From contig DGUB01000121.1 in assembly GCA_002393815.1 (NCBI GenBank), positions 1 to 13,183 of the forward strand: a stretch of DNA of 13,183 bases. The letters run 5' to 3'. Each line of letters opens with the position of its first letter. Positions within the stretch are counted from its first letter, which is position 1. The notes beneath the pieces are model-generated. The model had not been told where the DNA came from and ran no database searches. It was given only the letters and a program-made list of their open reading frames with translations. Source of the DNA: Ruminococcus sp. UBA4321 (GTDB taxonomy: Bacteria; Bacillota; Clostridia; Oscillospirales; Ruminococcaceae). A program made the position numbers and the translations under genes. Positions 6,698 to 13,183 of the stretch are shown piece after piece.

Positions 6698-7606
6698 ATG
6701 ATTGGAATTCAGAACGGTGTGCTGAAAAAATATATCGGAAACGAACAGAAAATTATTGTGCCTGACGGTGTCACCAGTATCGAGGAATTCGCATTCGGCA
6801 CTGCCGACAATGAGGAGATTTTCTGCCCGAATCTGGAGGAAGTCGTTCTGCCGGAAAGTCTCACAGAAATCAGCCGTTTTGCGTTTTATCGCTGTGAATC
6901 CCTGAAAAAAATCAATCTGCCGGAACAGCTGCAAAAACTCGGCACGGAAGCCTTTGGTCAGTGCAAGAATCTGGAGGAAATCACAATTCCGGAAGGTGTC
7001 ACAGAAATTCCATATGGCACATTTTCCAGATGTTATGCCCTCAGGAAAATTCACATTCCGGAAACAGTCACCGAAATCAAAGAAAAAGCGTTCTACGGAT
7101 GCAGCCCGGAAAAACTGGTGATTCCGGAACATATCACAAGTCTTTCGCCGGAAGTATTTGAGAGATGCGCCAATATTTCAGAAATGGTATACCAGAATAT
7201 TCATTTTTCTGCCTGGAAATTCAAGGACAGGACTTATATTAATATTCATGATTGTATTAAGCTCATCAACGAACATGATATTTCTGTCCAGATTCCGTCG
7301 CCGGAAAAGGAAGACATTGTTTTTCAGCTTTACTGTCAGTATCCGGACGATAAAGAATTAGTCCGGTTTCTGAAAGAAAAATTTCCGTCCAAATTCCGTG
7401 TGCTGGTAGACCGCCGGAAAACAGAAATCGTCCGGAAAATACTCGAACAGGAAATACTGATTACCAAAAATAATATCAATTCCTGTATTTTCTATTCCGC
7501 ACAGCAGGGAACAGCGGAAATTACCCTTCTGCTGACGGATTATAAATATCAGCATTTCGGCTATGAAGATATCGAAACCGTTGTCAGCCGGAAATTTGTT
7601 TTATAA
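6698..7606 (+). CDS. Intracellular leucine-rich-repeat (LRR_5 / BspA-like) protein, paralog 1
   Basis: A 302-residue protein with about six 23-residue repeats between residues 20 and 162, each of the form 'I.IPE.VTEI...AF..C..L..', the LRR_5/BspA type. Residues about 164-302 form a non-repeat module shared with the next gene, including 'IHFSA', 'FLKEKFP' and 'LLTDYK..HFGYEDIE'. I see no signal peptide, membrane helix or cell-wall anchor, so it should stay in the cytoplasm, unlike secreted BspA proteins. The upstream in-frame ATG at 6665 overlaps the DUF1284 stop. I prefer the ATG at 6698 because AAAGGGG lies about eight bases before it, a promoter ends just upstream, and its N-terminus ('GVLKKY') then lines up with the paralog. 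It is probably a protein-binding scaffold; function unknown. Confidence 0.87.
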   Translation: MIGIQNGVLKKYIGNEQKIIVPDGVTSIEEFAFGTADNEEIFCPNLEEVVLPESLTEISRFAFYRCESLKKINLPEQLQKLGTEAFGQCKNLEEITIPEGVTEIPYGTFSRCYALRKIHIPETVTEIKEKAFYGCSPEKLVIPEHITSLSPEVFERCANISEMVYQNIHFSAWKFKDRTYINIHDCIKLINEHDISVQIPSPEKEDIVFQLYCQYPDDKELVRFLKEKFPSKFRVLVDRRKTEIVRKILEQEILITKNNINSCIFYSAQQGTAEITLLLTDYKYQHFGYEDIETVVSRKFVL

Positions 7607-7614
7607 GAATGCAG

Positions 7615-7640
7615 AAAAGCCCTCTCAGAAGGGCTTTTTT
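7615..7640 (+). terminator. Rho-independent terminator after LRR gene 1
   Basis: Arms AAAAGCCCT (7615-7623) and AGGGCTTTT (7630-7638) enclose a six-base loop, and the T-run extends to 7640. It starts eight bases after the stop codon and separates the two LRR paralogs into different transcripts. The -35 box of the next gene begins only four bases further on. Confidence 0.93.
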
Positions 7641-7643
7641 CTC

Positions 7644-7672
7644 TTGACTTTCTCATGATTCTGTGTTATGAT
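7644..7672 (+). promoter_or_regulatory. Predicted promoter of LRR gene 2
   Basis: TTGACT (7644-7649) and TATGAT (7667-7672) are five-of-six matches to the consensus boxes with a 17-base spacer. The start would fall near 7679, which rules out the ATG at 7668, since it lies within the -10 element, and supports the ATG at 7710. Confidence 0.8.
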
Positions 7673-7709
7673 AATCATAAATTCTATTTCTGAACAGGAG
7701 CTGACTGCC

Positions 7710-8723
7710 ATGCCGGATTTTGAAATCACAGACGAAGGCGTTTTAAAAAAATACAACGGTCGTGCGGAACATGTCATCATTCCGGAACACCTGATTCATA
7801 TCGGCGCGTATGCGTTTCATAACTGCGCGTTTATCAGAAGCATTACATTTCCGGATTCTGTCATACATATCCGGAAATCCGCCTTTCAGAACTGCCGGAA
7901 TCTGGAAGAAGTGATTCTGCCGGATTATCTGGCGGATATCGGTGAGGGTGCGTTCTGTCAGTGCCGGAGTCTGAAAAGCGTGACATTTCCCAGACGGCTT
8001 GAAGAAATCGGAAAAGATGCCTTTCTCGGCTGTACCAGTCTGGAACAGGCGATAATTCCGGACAGTGTTTCCATACTCGGACAAGGCGCGTTTCAGGGCT
8101 GTGAAAAGCTGAAATCCGTGAAACTGCCGAAATATATCAAAGACCTGAAAAGCTATCTGTTCAGCTACTGTTCCGCGCTTCCTGAAATTGAGATTCCGGA
8201 AACCGTCACACAAATCGGAACGGAAGTATTCTGGAACTGTCACAGCCTTTCGGAAATTCATCTTCCGGACGCTCTGAAAGTTATCAGCAATGATGTCGCA
8301 GATGGTCAGCACAAATATCAGGTTACTTACAGAGGCATTCATTTTTCTGCCGGAACAGATGCCGGAACTTGTGTTTACATGATAGATAACTATAATTTCC
8401 ATGTGACACTTCCGATTGCAAAAAAAATCAGCATTCTGATACAGATGTATCAGAAAAACCCGGCAGAAGAAAAGCTGCTTGTGCCTTTGAAAGAACAGTT
8501 TCCGGAGTATATCCGTCCGCTGATTGATGAGAATCAGGCAGATTTAATTCAGCAAGTTGTCACCGCCGGGCAGATGATTCAGAAAGAAACCATTGATGAT
8601 TTAATCCGCTATGCAATTGCACAGAAATCCTATGAAACGCAGATTATGCTGACGGATTACAAGCGCAGACAGTTCGGCTTTGAAAGTATCGAAGAAAAAG
8701 CAAAGGGCTTGTTACTGGATTAA
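7710..8723 (+). CDS. Intracellular leucine-rich-repeat (LRR_5 / BspA-like) protein, paralog 2
   Basis: A 337-residue paralog of the preceding LRR protein. About eight 23-residue LRR_5 repeats run from residue 22 to 200, for example 'VTFPRRLEEIGKDAFLGCTS', each starting every 23 residues. The C-terminal module (about 205-337) matches the neighbour: 'IHFSA', 'LKEQFP', 'LIDENQADLI', 'LTDYKRRQFGFESIEEKA'. It has two more repeats than paralog 1. No signal peptide or membrane segment is visible, so a cytoplasmic protein-interaction role is likely but unproven. The start at 7710 is supported by AGGAG nine bases upstream; a longer frame begins at 7668 inside the promoter. The gene has its own promoter and no clear terminator. 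Its last 12 bases overlap the end of the convergent HAD gene. Confidence 0.88.
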   Translation: MPDFEITDEGVLKKYNGRAEHVIIPEHLIHIGAYAFHNCAFIRSITFPDSVIHIRKSAFQNCRNLEEVILPDYLADIGEGAFCQCRSLKSVTFPRRLEEIGKDAFLGCTSLEQAIIPDSVSILGQGAFQGCEKLKSVKLPKYIKDLKSYLFSYCSALPEIEIPETVTQIGTEVFWNCHSLSEIHLPDALKVISNDVADGQHKYQVTYRGIHFSAGTDAGTCVYMIDNYNFHVTLPIAKKISILIQMYQKNPAEEKLLVPLKEQFPEYIRPLIDENQADLIQQVVTAGQMIQKETIDDLIRYAIAQKSYETQIMLTDYKRRQFGFESIEEKAKGLLLD

Positions 8724-9359
8724 GTCAAGAAGTTCTTCCGGTCTGGAGATGATTTTCCGTGCGCCATGCCGGAGCAGAAATTCCCGGTCACGGAATCCCC
8801 ATTCGACGCTGATACAGGGCATTCCGGCATTTCTGGCAGTTTCGATATCGACATCAGAATCGCCGATATAAATCGCCTGTTCTTCCGGAATCTGCAAAAT
8901 TTCTAAAATTGCCCGAACCGAATCCGGAGCAGGTTTCCGGCGGATGCCTTCCCGTTCTCCGGCAACGGCATCGAACATGCCCGGAAAGTAGTCTTTGCAT
9001 AATATCTGTACGGCATAATCTGCCTTGTTCGAGACAACTGCTGTTTTCATGCCGGACTGGCGGAGTTTCTGCAAAACTTCCGGAATGCCGTCATAAGGCT
9101 TGGTATTATCGGCACAGTGTTTTTCATAATATTCTGTAAAAACCTGATGCACCTGATTAATCTGTGTTTCCGGGGTCTGTTCCGGAACGGCGCGTTCTAT
9201 CAGTTTCCGGATGCCGTTGCCGACAAACTGCCGGACTTCGTCCATCGTCCGTTCCGGAAATCCGCACTGTTTCAGCGCATAATCCGTACTGAGATATAAA
9301 TCTTCCAGAGTGTTCAGGACGGTGCCGTCAAGGTCAAAAATCATCAGCTGATATTTCAT
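8712..9359 (-). CDS. HAD-superfamily phosphatase, phosphoglycolate phosphatase-like
   Basis: A 215-residue HAD subfamily IA hydrolase with all four motifs: 'FDLDGT' with nucleophile Asp9 and acid Asp11, Ser110 in 'VVSNK', Lys142 in 'RRKPAPD', and 'IGDSDVDIETARNAG' with Asp167 and Asp171. An alpha-helical cap follows motif I ('FVGNGIRKLI'), which is the phosphoglycolate phosphatase/PpaX arrangement. The substrate (2-phosphoglycolate, pyrophosphate or a sugar phosphate) cannot be assigned. The ATG overlaps the tetR stop as ATGA, with AGGAGG ten bases before it, so it is translationally coupled to the regulator. Its 3' end overlaps the convergent LRR gene by 12 bases, and no terminator is visible between them. 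Confidence 0.93.
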   Translation of the reverse strand: MKYQLMIFDLDGTVLNTLEDLYLSTDYALKQCGFPERTMDEVRQFVGNGIRKLIERAVPEQTPETQINQVHQVFTEYYEKHCADNTKPYDGIPEVLQKLRQSGMKTAVVSNKADYAVQILCKDYFPGMFDAVAGEREGIRRKPAPDSVRAILEILQIPEEQAIYIGDSDVDIETARNAGMPCISVEWGFRDREFLLRHGARKIISRPEELLDLIQ

Positions 9360-9943
9360 GCAATATTTTCCTCCTGTTTTCCGGATTTCAGGGCAGGCGC
9401 AAACCCCCGGAAGGAAACTTCACTGGTCAGCATTCCCAGTTCTTCCATAGAGAAAGGCAGATTGCCCTTCAGCCATTCCCGGTAGATTTCGAGTGTTCCG
9501 GTCAGAACGAAGCGGCTGTATAATTTCATAACATCTTCCGAAACCAGTACTTTTTCTTTATACATATTGCAAATGCCGAGCGTCAGGGCTTCTTTTCCCT
9601 GTTCCCAGAACGAATCGTAATAGTCCATATTGGCAATATGCTGGAAAAAAGCAAGATTATCACTGATAATTTGATTCATTGCCGAATACAGGCTGACAGT
9701 ATTGAAATTCTGATTGAAAAAATCCTGTCTTTCCAGCAGCGATAATAATCTGCTGATAAGCTGCTGTGTATAGTCCCGGAGTACATCATCTGTCGTATCA
9801 TAATGCAGATAGAACGTTTTCCGGTCAATATTGGCTTTTCTGGCAAGTTCTGTAATCGTCATTTTCATGCTTTTTTTCTCCATCAGCAGTTCAAGATAGG
9901 CTTTCTGGATGGCAGCACGGGTTTTCTGAACTCTTCTGTCCAT
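9356..9943 (-). CDS. TetR/AcrR-family transcriptional regulator
   Basis: The 195-residue protein starts with a TetR DNA-binding domain: 'RRVQKTRAAIQKAYLELL' (helix 1), then 'MTITELARKANIDRKTFYLHY' (about 28-48) as the HTH with the typical 'FYLHY' ending. The all-helical C-terminal ligand domain (about 60-180) is divergent, so no ligand can be named. Upstream, AAAGTGAG precedes the ATG. The gene leads a two-gene operon with the HAD phosphatase (4-base overlap) and is divergent from the HD-domain gene. The shared 128-base intergenic region holds a short palindrome between its promoter elements, so autoregulation and control of the divergent pair are both plausible inferences. Confidence 0.9.
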   Translation of the reverse strand: MDRRVQKTRAAIQKAYLELLMEKKSMKMTITELARKANIDRKTFYLHYDTTDDVLRDYTQQLISRLLSLLERQDFFNQNFNTVSLYSAMNQIISDNLAFFQHIANMDYYDSFWEQGKEALTLGICNMYKEKVLVSEDVMKLYSRFVLTGTLEIYREWLKGNLPFSMEELGMLTSEVSFRGFAPALKSGKQEENIA

Positions 9944-9974
9944 TTTTTATACTCACTTTCTTTTGAAATGATGA

Positions 9975-10003
9975 ATAATCAATATTATATTGCACATTGG
10001 CAA
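9975..10003 (-). promoter_or_regulatory. Possible tetR promoter
   Basis: On the minus strand TTGCCA (9998-10003) stands 17 bases from GATTAT (9975-9980), five and four matches to consensus respectively. It is weaker than the other promoters here. Its spacer contains nearly all of the palindrome at 9980-9992. Confidence 0.45.
9980..9992. promoter_or_regulatory. Short palindrome, candidate TetR operator
   Basis: CAATAT-T-ATATTG is a perfect 13-base palindrome in the divergent tetR/HD intergenic region, between the boxes of the putative tetR promoter and just upstream of the opposite -35. Position favours an operator for the adjacent TetR protein, but it is AT-rich and short, so chance is possible. 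Confidence 0.4.
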
Positions 10004-10032
10004 TTGATTTATTCTTCTGTTTATATTATAAT
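10004..10032 (+). promoter_or_regulatory. Predicted promoter of the HD-CmpB operon
   Basis: TTGATT (10004-10009) and a perfect TATAAT (10027-10032) have a 17-base spacer. The start near 10039 gives a leader of about 33 bases to the ATG at 10072. It excludes in-frame starts at 9997 and probably at 10039. Confidence 0.7.
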
Positions 10033-10071
10033 ACTCATATGGGGAAAAGTCAAGAGAAAGGACAGATTTTC

Positions 10072-10569
10072 ATGATAAGACAAAGGGAAAAGACAACACC
10101 GCGCTGGGATGCCCGGACACATGTCCGCCGTGCCATCTGTCAGCAGGCAAAGAAACTGGAGCAGGAAGGCAGAATTGATATAACTAAGAAATTCAGTCAG
10201 CATGGCGACTGTTCTGTATTTGAACACTGTGCCAATGTTGCCTATGTCAGCTGTATGCTGTTCCGGCAGATGCACATCGATGCCGACTGGGATGAATTAA
10301 TCAGAGGTTCGCTTCTGCATGATTATTTTCTGTATGACTGGCATAACCGTCACACATGCCACCCGGCACATGCAGTCTATCATCCGACACTGGCACTCCA
10401 CAACGCCCGGAGAGACTACAAGCTGACCCCGAAAGAAGAAGATATTATTTTGCATCATATGTTTCCGCTGACCGTTCTGCCTCCGAAAAGCAAGGAAGCC
10501 TGGATGGTATGCCTCGCAGATAAGCTCTGCGCCCTGACGGAAACATTCGGAAAGGTGTGGGTAAGATGA
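10072..10569 (+). CDS. HD-domain metal-dependent phosphohydrolase
   Basis: A 165-residue soluble protein with the HD-superfamily metal ligands in order: His52 in 'VFEHCANVAY', His83-Asp84 in 'GSLLHDYFLYDW', His128/His129 in 'IILHHMFPL' and Asp140 in 'VCLADKLCAL'. Such proteins hydrolyse phosphoester bonds, often of nucleotides, but this subgroup has no established substrate. AAAGGA lies nine bases upstream of the ATG at 10072; a longer frame from 9997 starts upstream of the promoter boxes. Its stop overlaps the start of the CmpB-family gene (ATGA), so the two are co-translated and probably work together. The pair is divergent from tetR. Confidence 0.88.
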   Translation: MIRQREKTTPRWDARTHVRRAICQQAKKLEQEGRIDITKKFSQHGDCSVFEHCANVAYVSCMLFRQMHIDADWDELIRGSLLHDYFLYDWHNRHTCHPAHAVYHPTLALHNARRDYKLTPKEEDIILHHMFPLTVLPPKSKEAWMVCLADKLCALTETFGKVWVR

Positions 10570-11291
10570 CACTGGAGTATTTATTTCTGAATTTTATGCT
10601 GTACAGCTTTGCAGGCTGGGTATTTGAAACTACTGTCTGCTCTCTGTGGGAAAGTGGCTGCTTTCTGAACAGAGGTTCTCTGCTGGGACCTTACTGCCCT
10701 GTATACGGCGGCGGTGCATGTTTCGGCATTCTTCTGGGCTTATATATCCAGAATCCTGTCAAATTATTTTTCTTTTCGGCGGTTCTGTGCATTGTGGTAG
10801 AATATACAGCCGCCTGTGTACTGGAAAATATTTTCAGCATGAAGCTGTGGGACTATACCGGCATGGCGTTCCAGATTCAGGGCAGGGTATGCCTGTTAGG
10901 ATTCCTGTTTTTCGGCACGGCATGTACGACCATCAGCAAGCTGATTTTCCCGTATACAAAAGCCATGTTTGACAGTACCAATCCGAAACTGCTGCATTTT
11001 ATCGCCGTCAGCCTTGCAGTGATTCTGGCACTGGATATTCTGCTTTCCGCACTGGCATTCCGCCGGGCGAACAAGGTGCTTTACAGATTTTATATCCGCT
11101 GGCACGCTTCCCTGAACCGCGAGTTCAGAAGCTTATCCTATGCAATGCAGAGAAGATGCCCGGAATGGCTTCTGGAAGATTTGTCCGACATGCAGGAAGT
11201 CATCCTCGACAAAAACCGTTCCCTCTGCATGAAACAGGAACAGCAGAAGGAAACCCTGATGGAAAATCTGCAAAGATTCCGCAAATCCTGA
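10566..11291 (+). CDS. CmpB-family membrane protein (putative ABC transporter type IV permease)
   Basis: A 241-residue integral membrane protein. The family signatures are clear: 'SFAGWVFETT' in the first helix, 'NRGSLLGPYCPVYGGG' after it, 'VEYTAACVLENIF', 'KLWDYTGMAFQIQGRVCL' and a following 'GFLFFGTACT'. About five membrane helices end near residue 170, then a basic cytoplasmic tail of about 65 residues with helical, coiled-coil-like character. The family name reflects an old ABC-permease prediction; no ATPase partner is present and its function is not established. The ATG at 10566 overlaps the HD stop by four bases; a GTG at 10557 is also in frame but has poor spacing to a ribosome site. 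The transcript ends at a strong hairpin 20 bases downstream. Confidence 0.88.
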   Translation: MTLEYLFLNFMLYSFAGWVFETTVCSLWESGCFLNRGSLLGPYCPVYGGGACFGILLGLYIQNPVKLFFFSAVLCIVVEYTAACVLENIFSMKLWDYTGMAFQIQGRVCLLGFLFFGTACTTISKLIFPYTKAMFDSTNPKLLHFIAVSLAVILALDILLSALAFRRANKVLYRFYIRWHASLNREFRSLSYAMQRRCPEWLLEDLSDMQEVILDKNRSLCMKQEQQKETLMENLQRFRKS

Positions 11292-11310
11292 AAAAATCAG
11301 AGCATTCACG

Positions 11311-11339
11311 AAACCGGAGAAATTTTCTCCGGTTTTTTT
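11311..11339 (+). terminator. Rho-independent terminator of the HD-CmpB operon
   Basis: Arms AAACCGGAGAA (11311-11321) and TTCTCCGGTTT (11325-11335) pair perfectly over 11 bases around a 3-base loop, and the T-run continues to 11339. The opposite strand has no U-run after the stem. Confidence 0.95.
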
Positions 11340-11373
11340 ATTTGAAATCTATGTGAAAAATACTGAAAATCAC

Positions 11374-11402
11374 TTGAAATTTTTGTATAAATATGCTATA
11401 AT
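11374..11402 (+). promoter_or_regulatory. Predicted sigma-A promoter of the alarmone synthetase gene
   Basis: TTGAAA (11374-11379) and a perfect TATAAT (11397-11402) are separated by 17 bases, with a TG extension just before the -10. The start near 11409 gives a leader of about 30 bases. Confidence 0.85.
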
Positions 11403-11439
11403 AAAAATACTATCAAAACCGAAATGAGGTGCGCTTTTT

Positions 11440-12114
11440 ATGGGAGAAGAACAATTCATGCTTGACAATGTCATGCAGATTACCCCTGCACAGCAGAAGG
11501 AACTTGTCAATGTCTTTCATGAATTTATCGAACTGGAACATTTATATACTTCTGCTTCGGAACTTGTCAAGACACAGCTCAGTATTTATGATTCTGAATT
11601 CAATCTCAAGTTCAAGCGGAATCCGATTCACAGCATTGAAAGCCGTATCAAATCGCCGCAGAGCATTGTCGGAAAACTCCAGAAGAAAGGACTGGAACTC
11701 TCTGCCAAATCCGCACAGAAAAATTTGATGGACATTGCCGGAGTACGCGTTGTCTGCTATTATATTGATGATATTTATGCCATCGCAGAACTGCTGAACA
11801 TGCAGAGAGAATATAAAATCGTCAAGATTAAGGACTACATCAAGAATCCCAAGCCGAGCGGCTACCGGAGTCTGCATGTCATTCTGATGGTGCCTGTCTA
11901 TCTGGCAACCCAGAAGAAGGAAGTTCCTGTGGAAATCCAGATTCGTACCATTGCCATGGATTTCTGGGCAAGCCTGGAACATCAGCTTCATTACAAGACA
12001 AAATCCATCGTATCGGAAGCCATCAAGAAAGAATTGCAGGACTGTGCCGAAATTATCGCAGAAACAGACCTGAGAATGCAGGATATTTACGACAAAATTA
12101 CCGAACTGGACTGA
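11440..12114 (+). CDS. Small alarmone synthetase ((p)ppGpp synthetase, RelA/SpoT domain only)
   Basis: Transfers pyrophosphate from ATP to GTP or GDP to make (p)ppGpp, the stringent-response signal. The 224 residues contain only the synthetase domain: no HD hydrolase, TGS or ACT domain, as in RelQ/RelP-type proteins. Key motifs are 'ESRIKSPQSIVGKL' (Arg69, Lys71; ATP binding), 'MDIAGVRVVCYY' (Asp98, metal), 'PSGYRSLHV' (Tyr142, guanine stacking) and 'VEIQIRT' (Glu165, catalytic). A helical C-terminus from about 185 would serve oligomerisation. GAGGTG stands eight bases before the ATG. It has its own promoter, and no clear terminator separates it from glyA. I cannot tell RelQ from RelP by reading alone, so no symbol is given. 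Confidence 0.94.
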   Translation: MGEEQFMLDNVMQITPAQQKELVNVFHEFIELEHLYTSASELVKTQLSIYDSEFNLKFKRNPIHSIESRIKSPQSIVGKLQKKGLELSAKSAQKNLMDIAGVRVVCYYIDDIYAIAELLNMQREYKIVKIKDYIKNPKPSGYRSLHVILMVPVYLATQKKEVPVEIQIRTIAMDFWASLEHQLHYKTKSIVSEAIKKELQDCAEIIAETDLRMQDIYDKITELD

Positions 12115-12116
12115 TT

Positions 12117-12151
12117 CCGGAAATTTTTCAGAAAGCTATTGCAATTTCCGG
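12117..12151. repeat. Inverted repeat between the alarmone synthetase gene and glyA
   Basis: CCGGAAATT (12117-12125) and AATTTCCGG (12143-12151) are perfect 9-base inverted arms with a 17-base spacer. The right arm overlaps the end of the glyA -35 box. There is no T-run after it, so it is not a standard terminator; it could be an operator, an RNA 3' end structure or chance use of a word common in this DNA. Confidence 0.55.
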
Positions 12152-12167
12152 CAGAATCCTGTATAAT
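12139..12167 (+). promoter_or_regulatory. Predicted promoter of glyA
   Basis: TTGCAA (12139-12144) and a perfect TATAAT (12162-12167) have a 17-base spacer. The start would be near 12174. The message would begin with a small hairpin, TTGCTT-TTGT-AAGCAA (12176-12191), at its extreme 5' end, which may protect the mRNA; this is inference. Confidence 0.75.
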
Positions 12168-12222
12168 AAAAGTAATTGCTTTTGTAAGCAAAAAAAATAA
12201 TTTTTAAAGGAGAGTTATCCCC

Positions 12223-13183
12223 ATGTACAAAGATTTACTCGATACCATCGGCTATGTTGAAAGCGTTGACCCCGAAGTCGGCGCAGGGATGCAGAAAGAA
12301 CTTGCCCGTCAGAGAAGAAATCTCGAACTGATTGCCAGTGAAAATATTGTTTCCCCGGCGGTCATGGCTGCTATGGGCAGTGTTCTCACAAACAAGTATG
12401 CAGAAGGCTATCCGGGCAAGCGTTACTACGGCGGCTGTGAATGCGTCGATATCGTGGAACAGATTGCCATCGACAGAGCCTGCAAACTGTTCGGCGCAAA
12501 GTTCGCAAACGTGCAGCCTCATTCCGGCGCACAGGCAAATACTGCCGTGTATGTTGCTGTGCTTCAGCCGGGTGATACCGTTCTCGGCATGAGCCTTGAC
12601 GACGGCGGACACCTGACACACGGTTCACCGGTCAACATTTCCGGCAAGTACTTCAATTTCGTTTCTTACGGACTCGACGACGAAACCGAAACCATCAACT
12701 ATGATGACGTGCAGAAACTCGCCGAAGAACATAAGCCGAAACTTATCGTTGCCGGAGCATCTGCTTATCCGCGTGCAATCGATTTCAAGAGACTGTCCGA
12801 AATCGCAAAGTCTGTCGGCGCACTGCTCATGGTAGATATGGCACATATCGCCGGACTGGTTGCCGCAGGCGTACATGAATCTCCCGTACCTTATGCCGAT
12901 ATTACCACCACAACAACCCATAAGACGTTAAGAGGTCCCCGCGGCGGTCTGATTCTGACCAATGATGAAGCTTTGGCTAAAAAAATCAATTCTGCTGTAT
13001 TCCCCGGCACACAGGGAGGTCCCCTGATGCATGTTATCGCGGCAAAGGCTGTCTGCTTCGGTGAAGCCCTCAAGCCCGAATTCAAGGCATATCAGCAGAA
13101 GATTGTCGAAAATGCCAAGGCTCTGGCAGACGGTCTGCTGAAACGCGGTTTCAATCTGGTTTCCGGCGGTACGGACAATCACC
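12223..13183 (+). CDS. glyA: Serine hydroxymethyltransferase (partial, C-terminus off window)
   Basis: PLP enzyme interconverting serine and glycine with tetrahydrofolate, the main source of one-carbon units. The open frame runs off the right edge; 320 residues are seen of a family length near 410-420. Signatures include '[13 protein letters not shown]' (36-48), '[13 protein letters not shown]' (59-71), '[11 protein letters not shown]', '[14 protein letters not shown]' with Asp205 and His208 around the cofactor, and '[16 protein letters not shown]' with the PLP-binding Lys234. '[13 protein letters not shown]' follows. AAAGGAGAG about eight bases upstream sets the ATG at 12223. It has its own promoter and lies 108 bases after the alarmone synthetase gene. 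Confidence 0.97.
   Translation, partial: MYKDLLDTIGYVESVDPEVGAGMQKELARQRRNLELIASENIVSPAVMAAMGSVLTNKYAEGYPGKRYYGGCECVDIVEQIAIDRACKLFGAKFANVQPHSGAQANTAVYVAVLQPGDTVLGMSLDDGGHLTHGSPVNISGKYFNFVSYGLDDETETINYDDVQKLAEEHKPKLIVAGASAYPRAIDFKRLSEIAKSVGALLMVDMAHIAGLVAAGVHESPVPYADITTTTTHKTLRGPRGGLILTNDEALAKKINSAVFPGTQGGPLMHVIAAKAVCFGEALKPEFKAYQQKIVENAKALADGLLKRGFNLVSGGTDNH

Noticed and set aside
7743..8402. 219-residue antisense frame opposite the second LRR gene
   Set aside because: The frame is kept open by the repeat structure and codon use of the LRR gene; its own repeats mirror the LRR period, and no ribosome site or promoter was seen.
6698..8723. Secreted or wall-anchored BspA surface adhesins
   Set aside because: Both supported starts lack a signal peptide, and the C-termini lack a sorting signal or membrane anchor.

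Overview
The window looks like chromosomal DNA of a low-to-mid GC Gram-positive anaerobe of the Clostridia, most plausibly a Ruminococcus-like member of the Oscillospiraceae. This is inferred from the gene families: BspA-type LRR_5 proteins, DUF1284, a CmpB-like membrane protein paired with an HD hydrolase, a small alarmone synthetase and a heterodimeric MarR-linked ABC exporter. Promoters are mostly textbook sigma-A type with 17-bp spacers, and starts follow AGGAGG-like sites. No rRNA, tRNA, CRISPR array, insertion sequence or phage gene is visible. The longest gap without a gene is about 210 bases.

Left part, minus strand (1-5449): a MarR regulator is followed by two half-transporters of a heterodimeric ABC exporter, the second cut by the window edge. 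Upstream of these, and separated by a terminator, lies a two-gene amino-acid operon: a stand-alone ACT-domain protein and homoserine dehydrogenase.

Middle part, plus strand (5565-8723): a consensus promoter overlapped by a perfect BirA-type operator drives bioY, the biotin ECF transporter S-component. An overlapping gene for a cysteine-rich DUF1284 protein follows. Next come two paralogous leucine-rich-repeat proteins without signal peptides. Each has its own strong promoter, the first buried in the 3' end of the DUF1284 gene, and a terminator separates them.

Right part (8712-13183): a TetR regulator and a HAD phosphatase form a minus-strand operon whose tail overlaps the second LRR gene. 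Divergent from tetR is a plus-strand pair, an HD-domain phosphohydrolase and a CmpB-family membrane protein, ending in a terminator. A stand-alone (p)ppGpp synthetase and the first three quarters of glyA (serine hydroxymethyltransferase) follow, each with its own promoter.

Most of the window is ordinary housekeeping and accessory content. The least explained items are the tandem intracellular LRR proteins with a shared C-terminal module, the DUF1284 protein placed under a biotin operator, and a strong excess of the word TTCCGG/CCGGAA in both coding and non-coding DNA.
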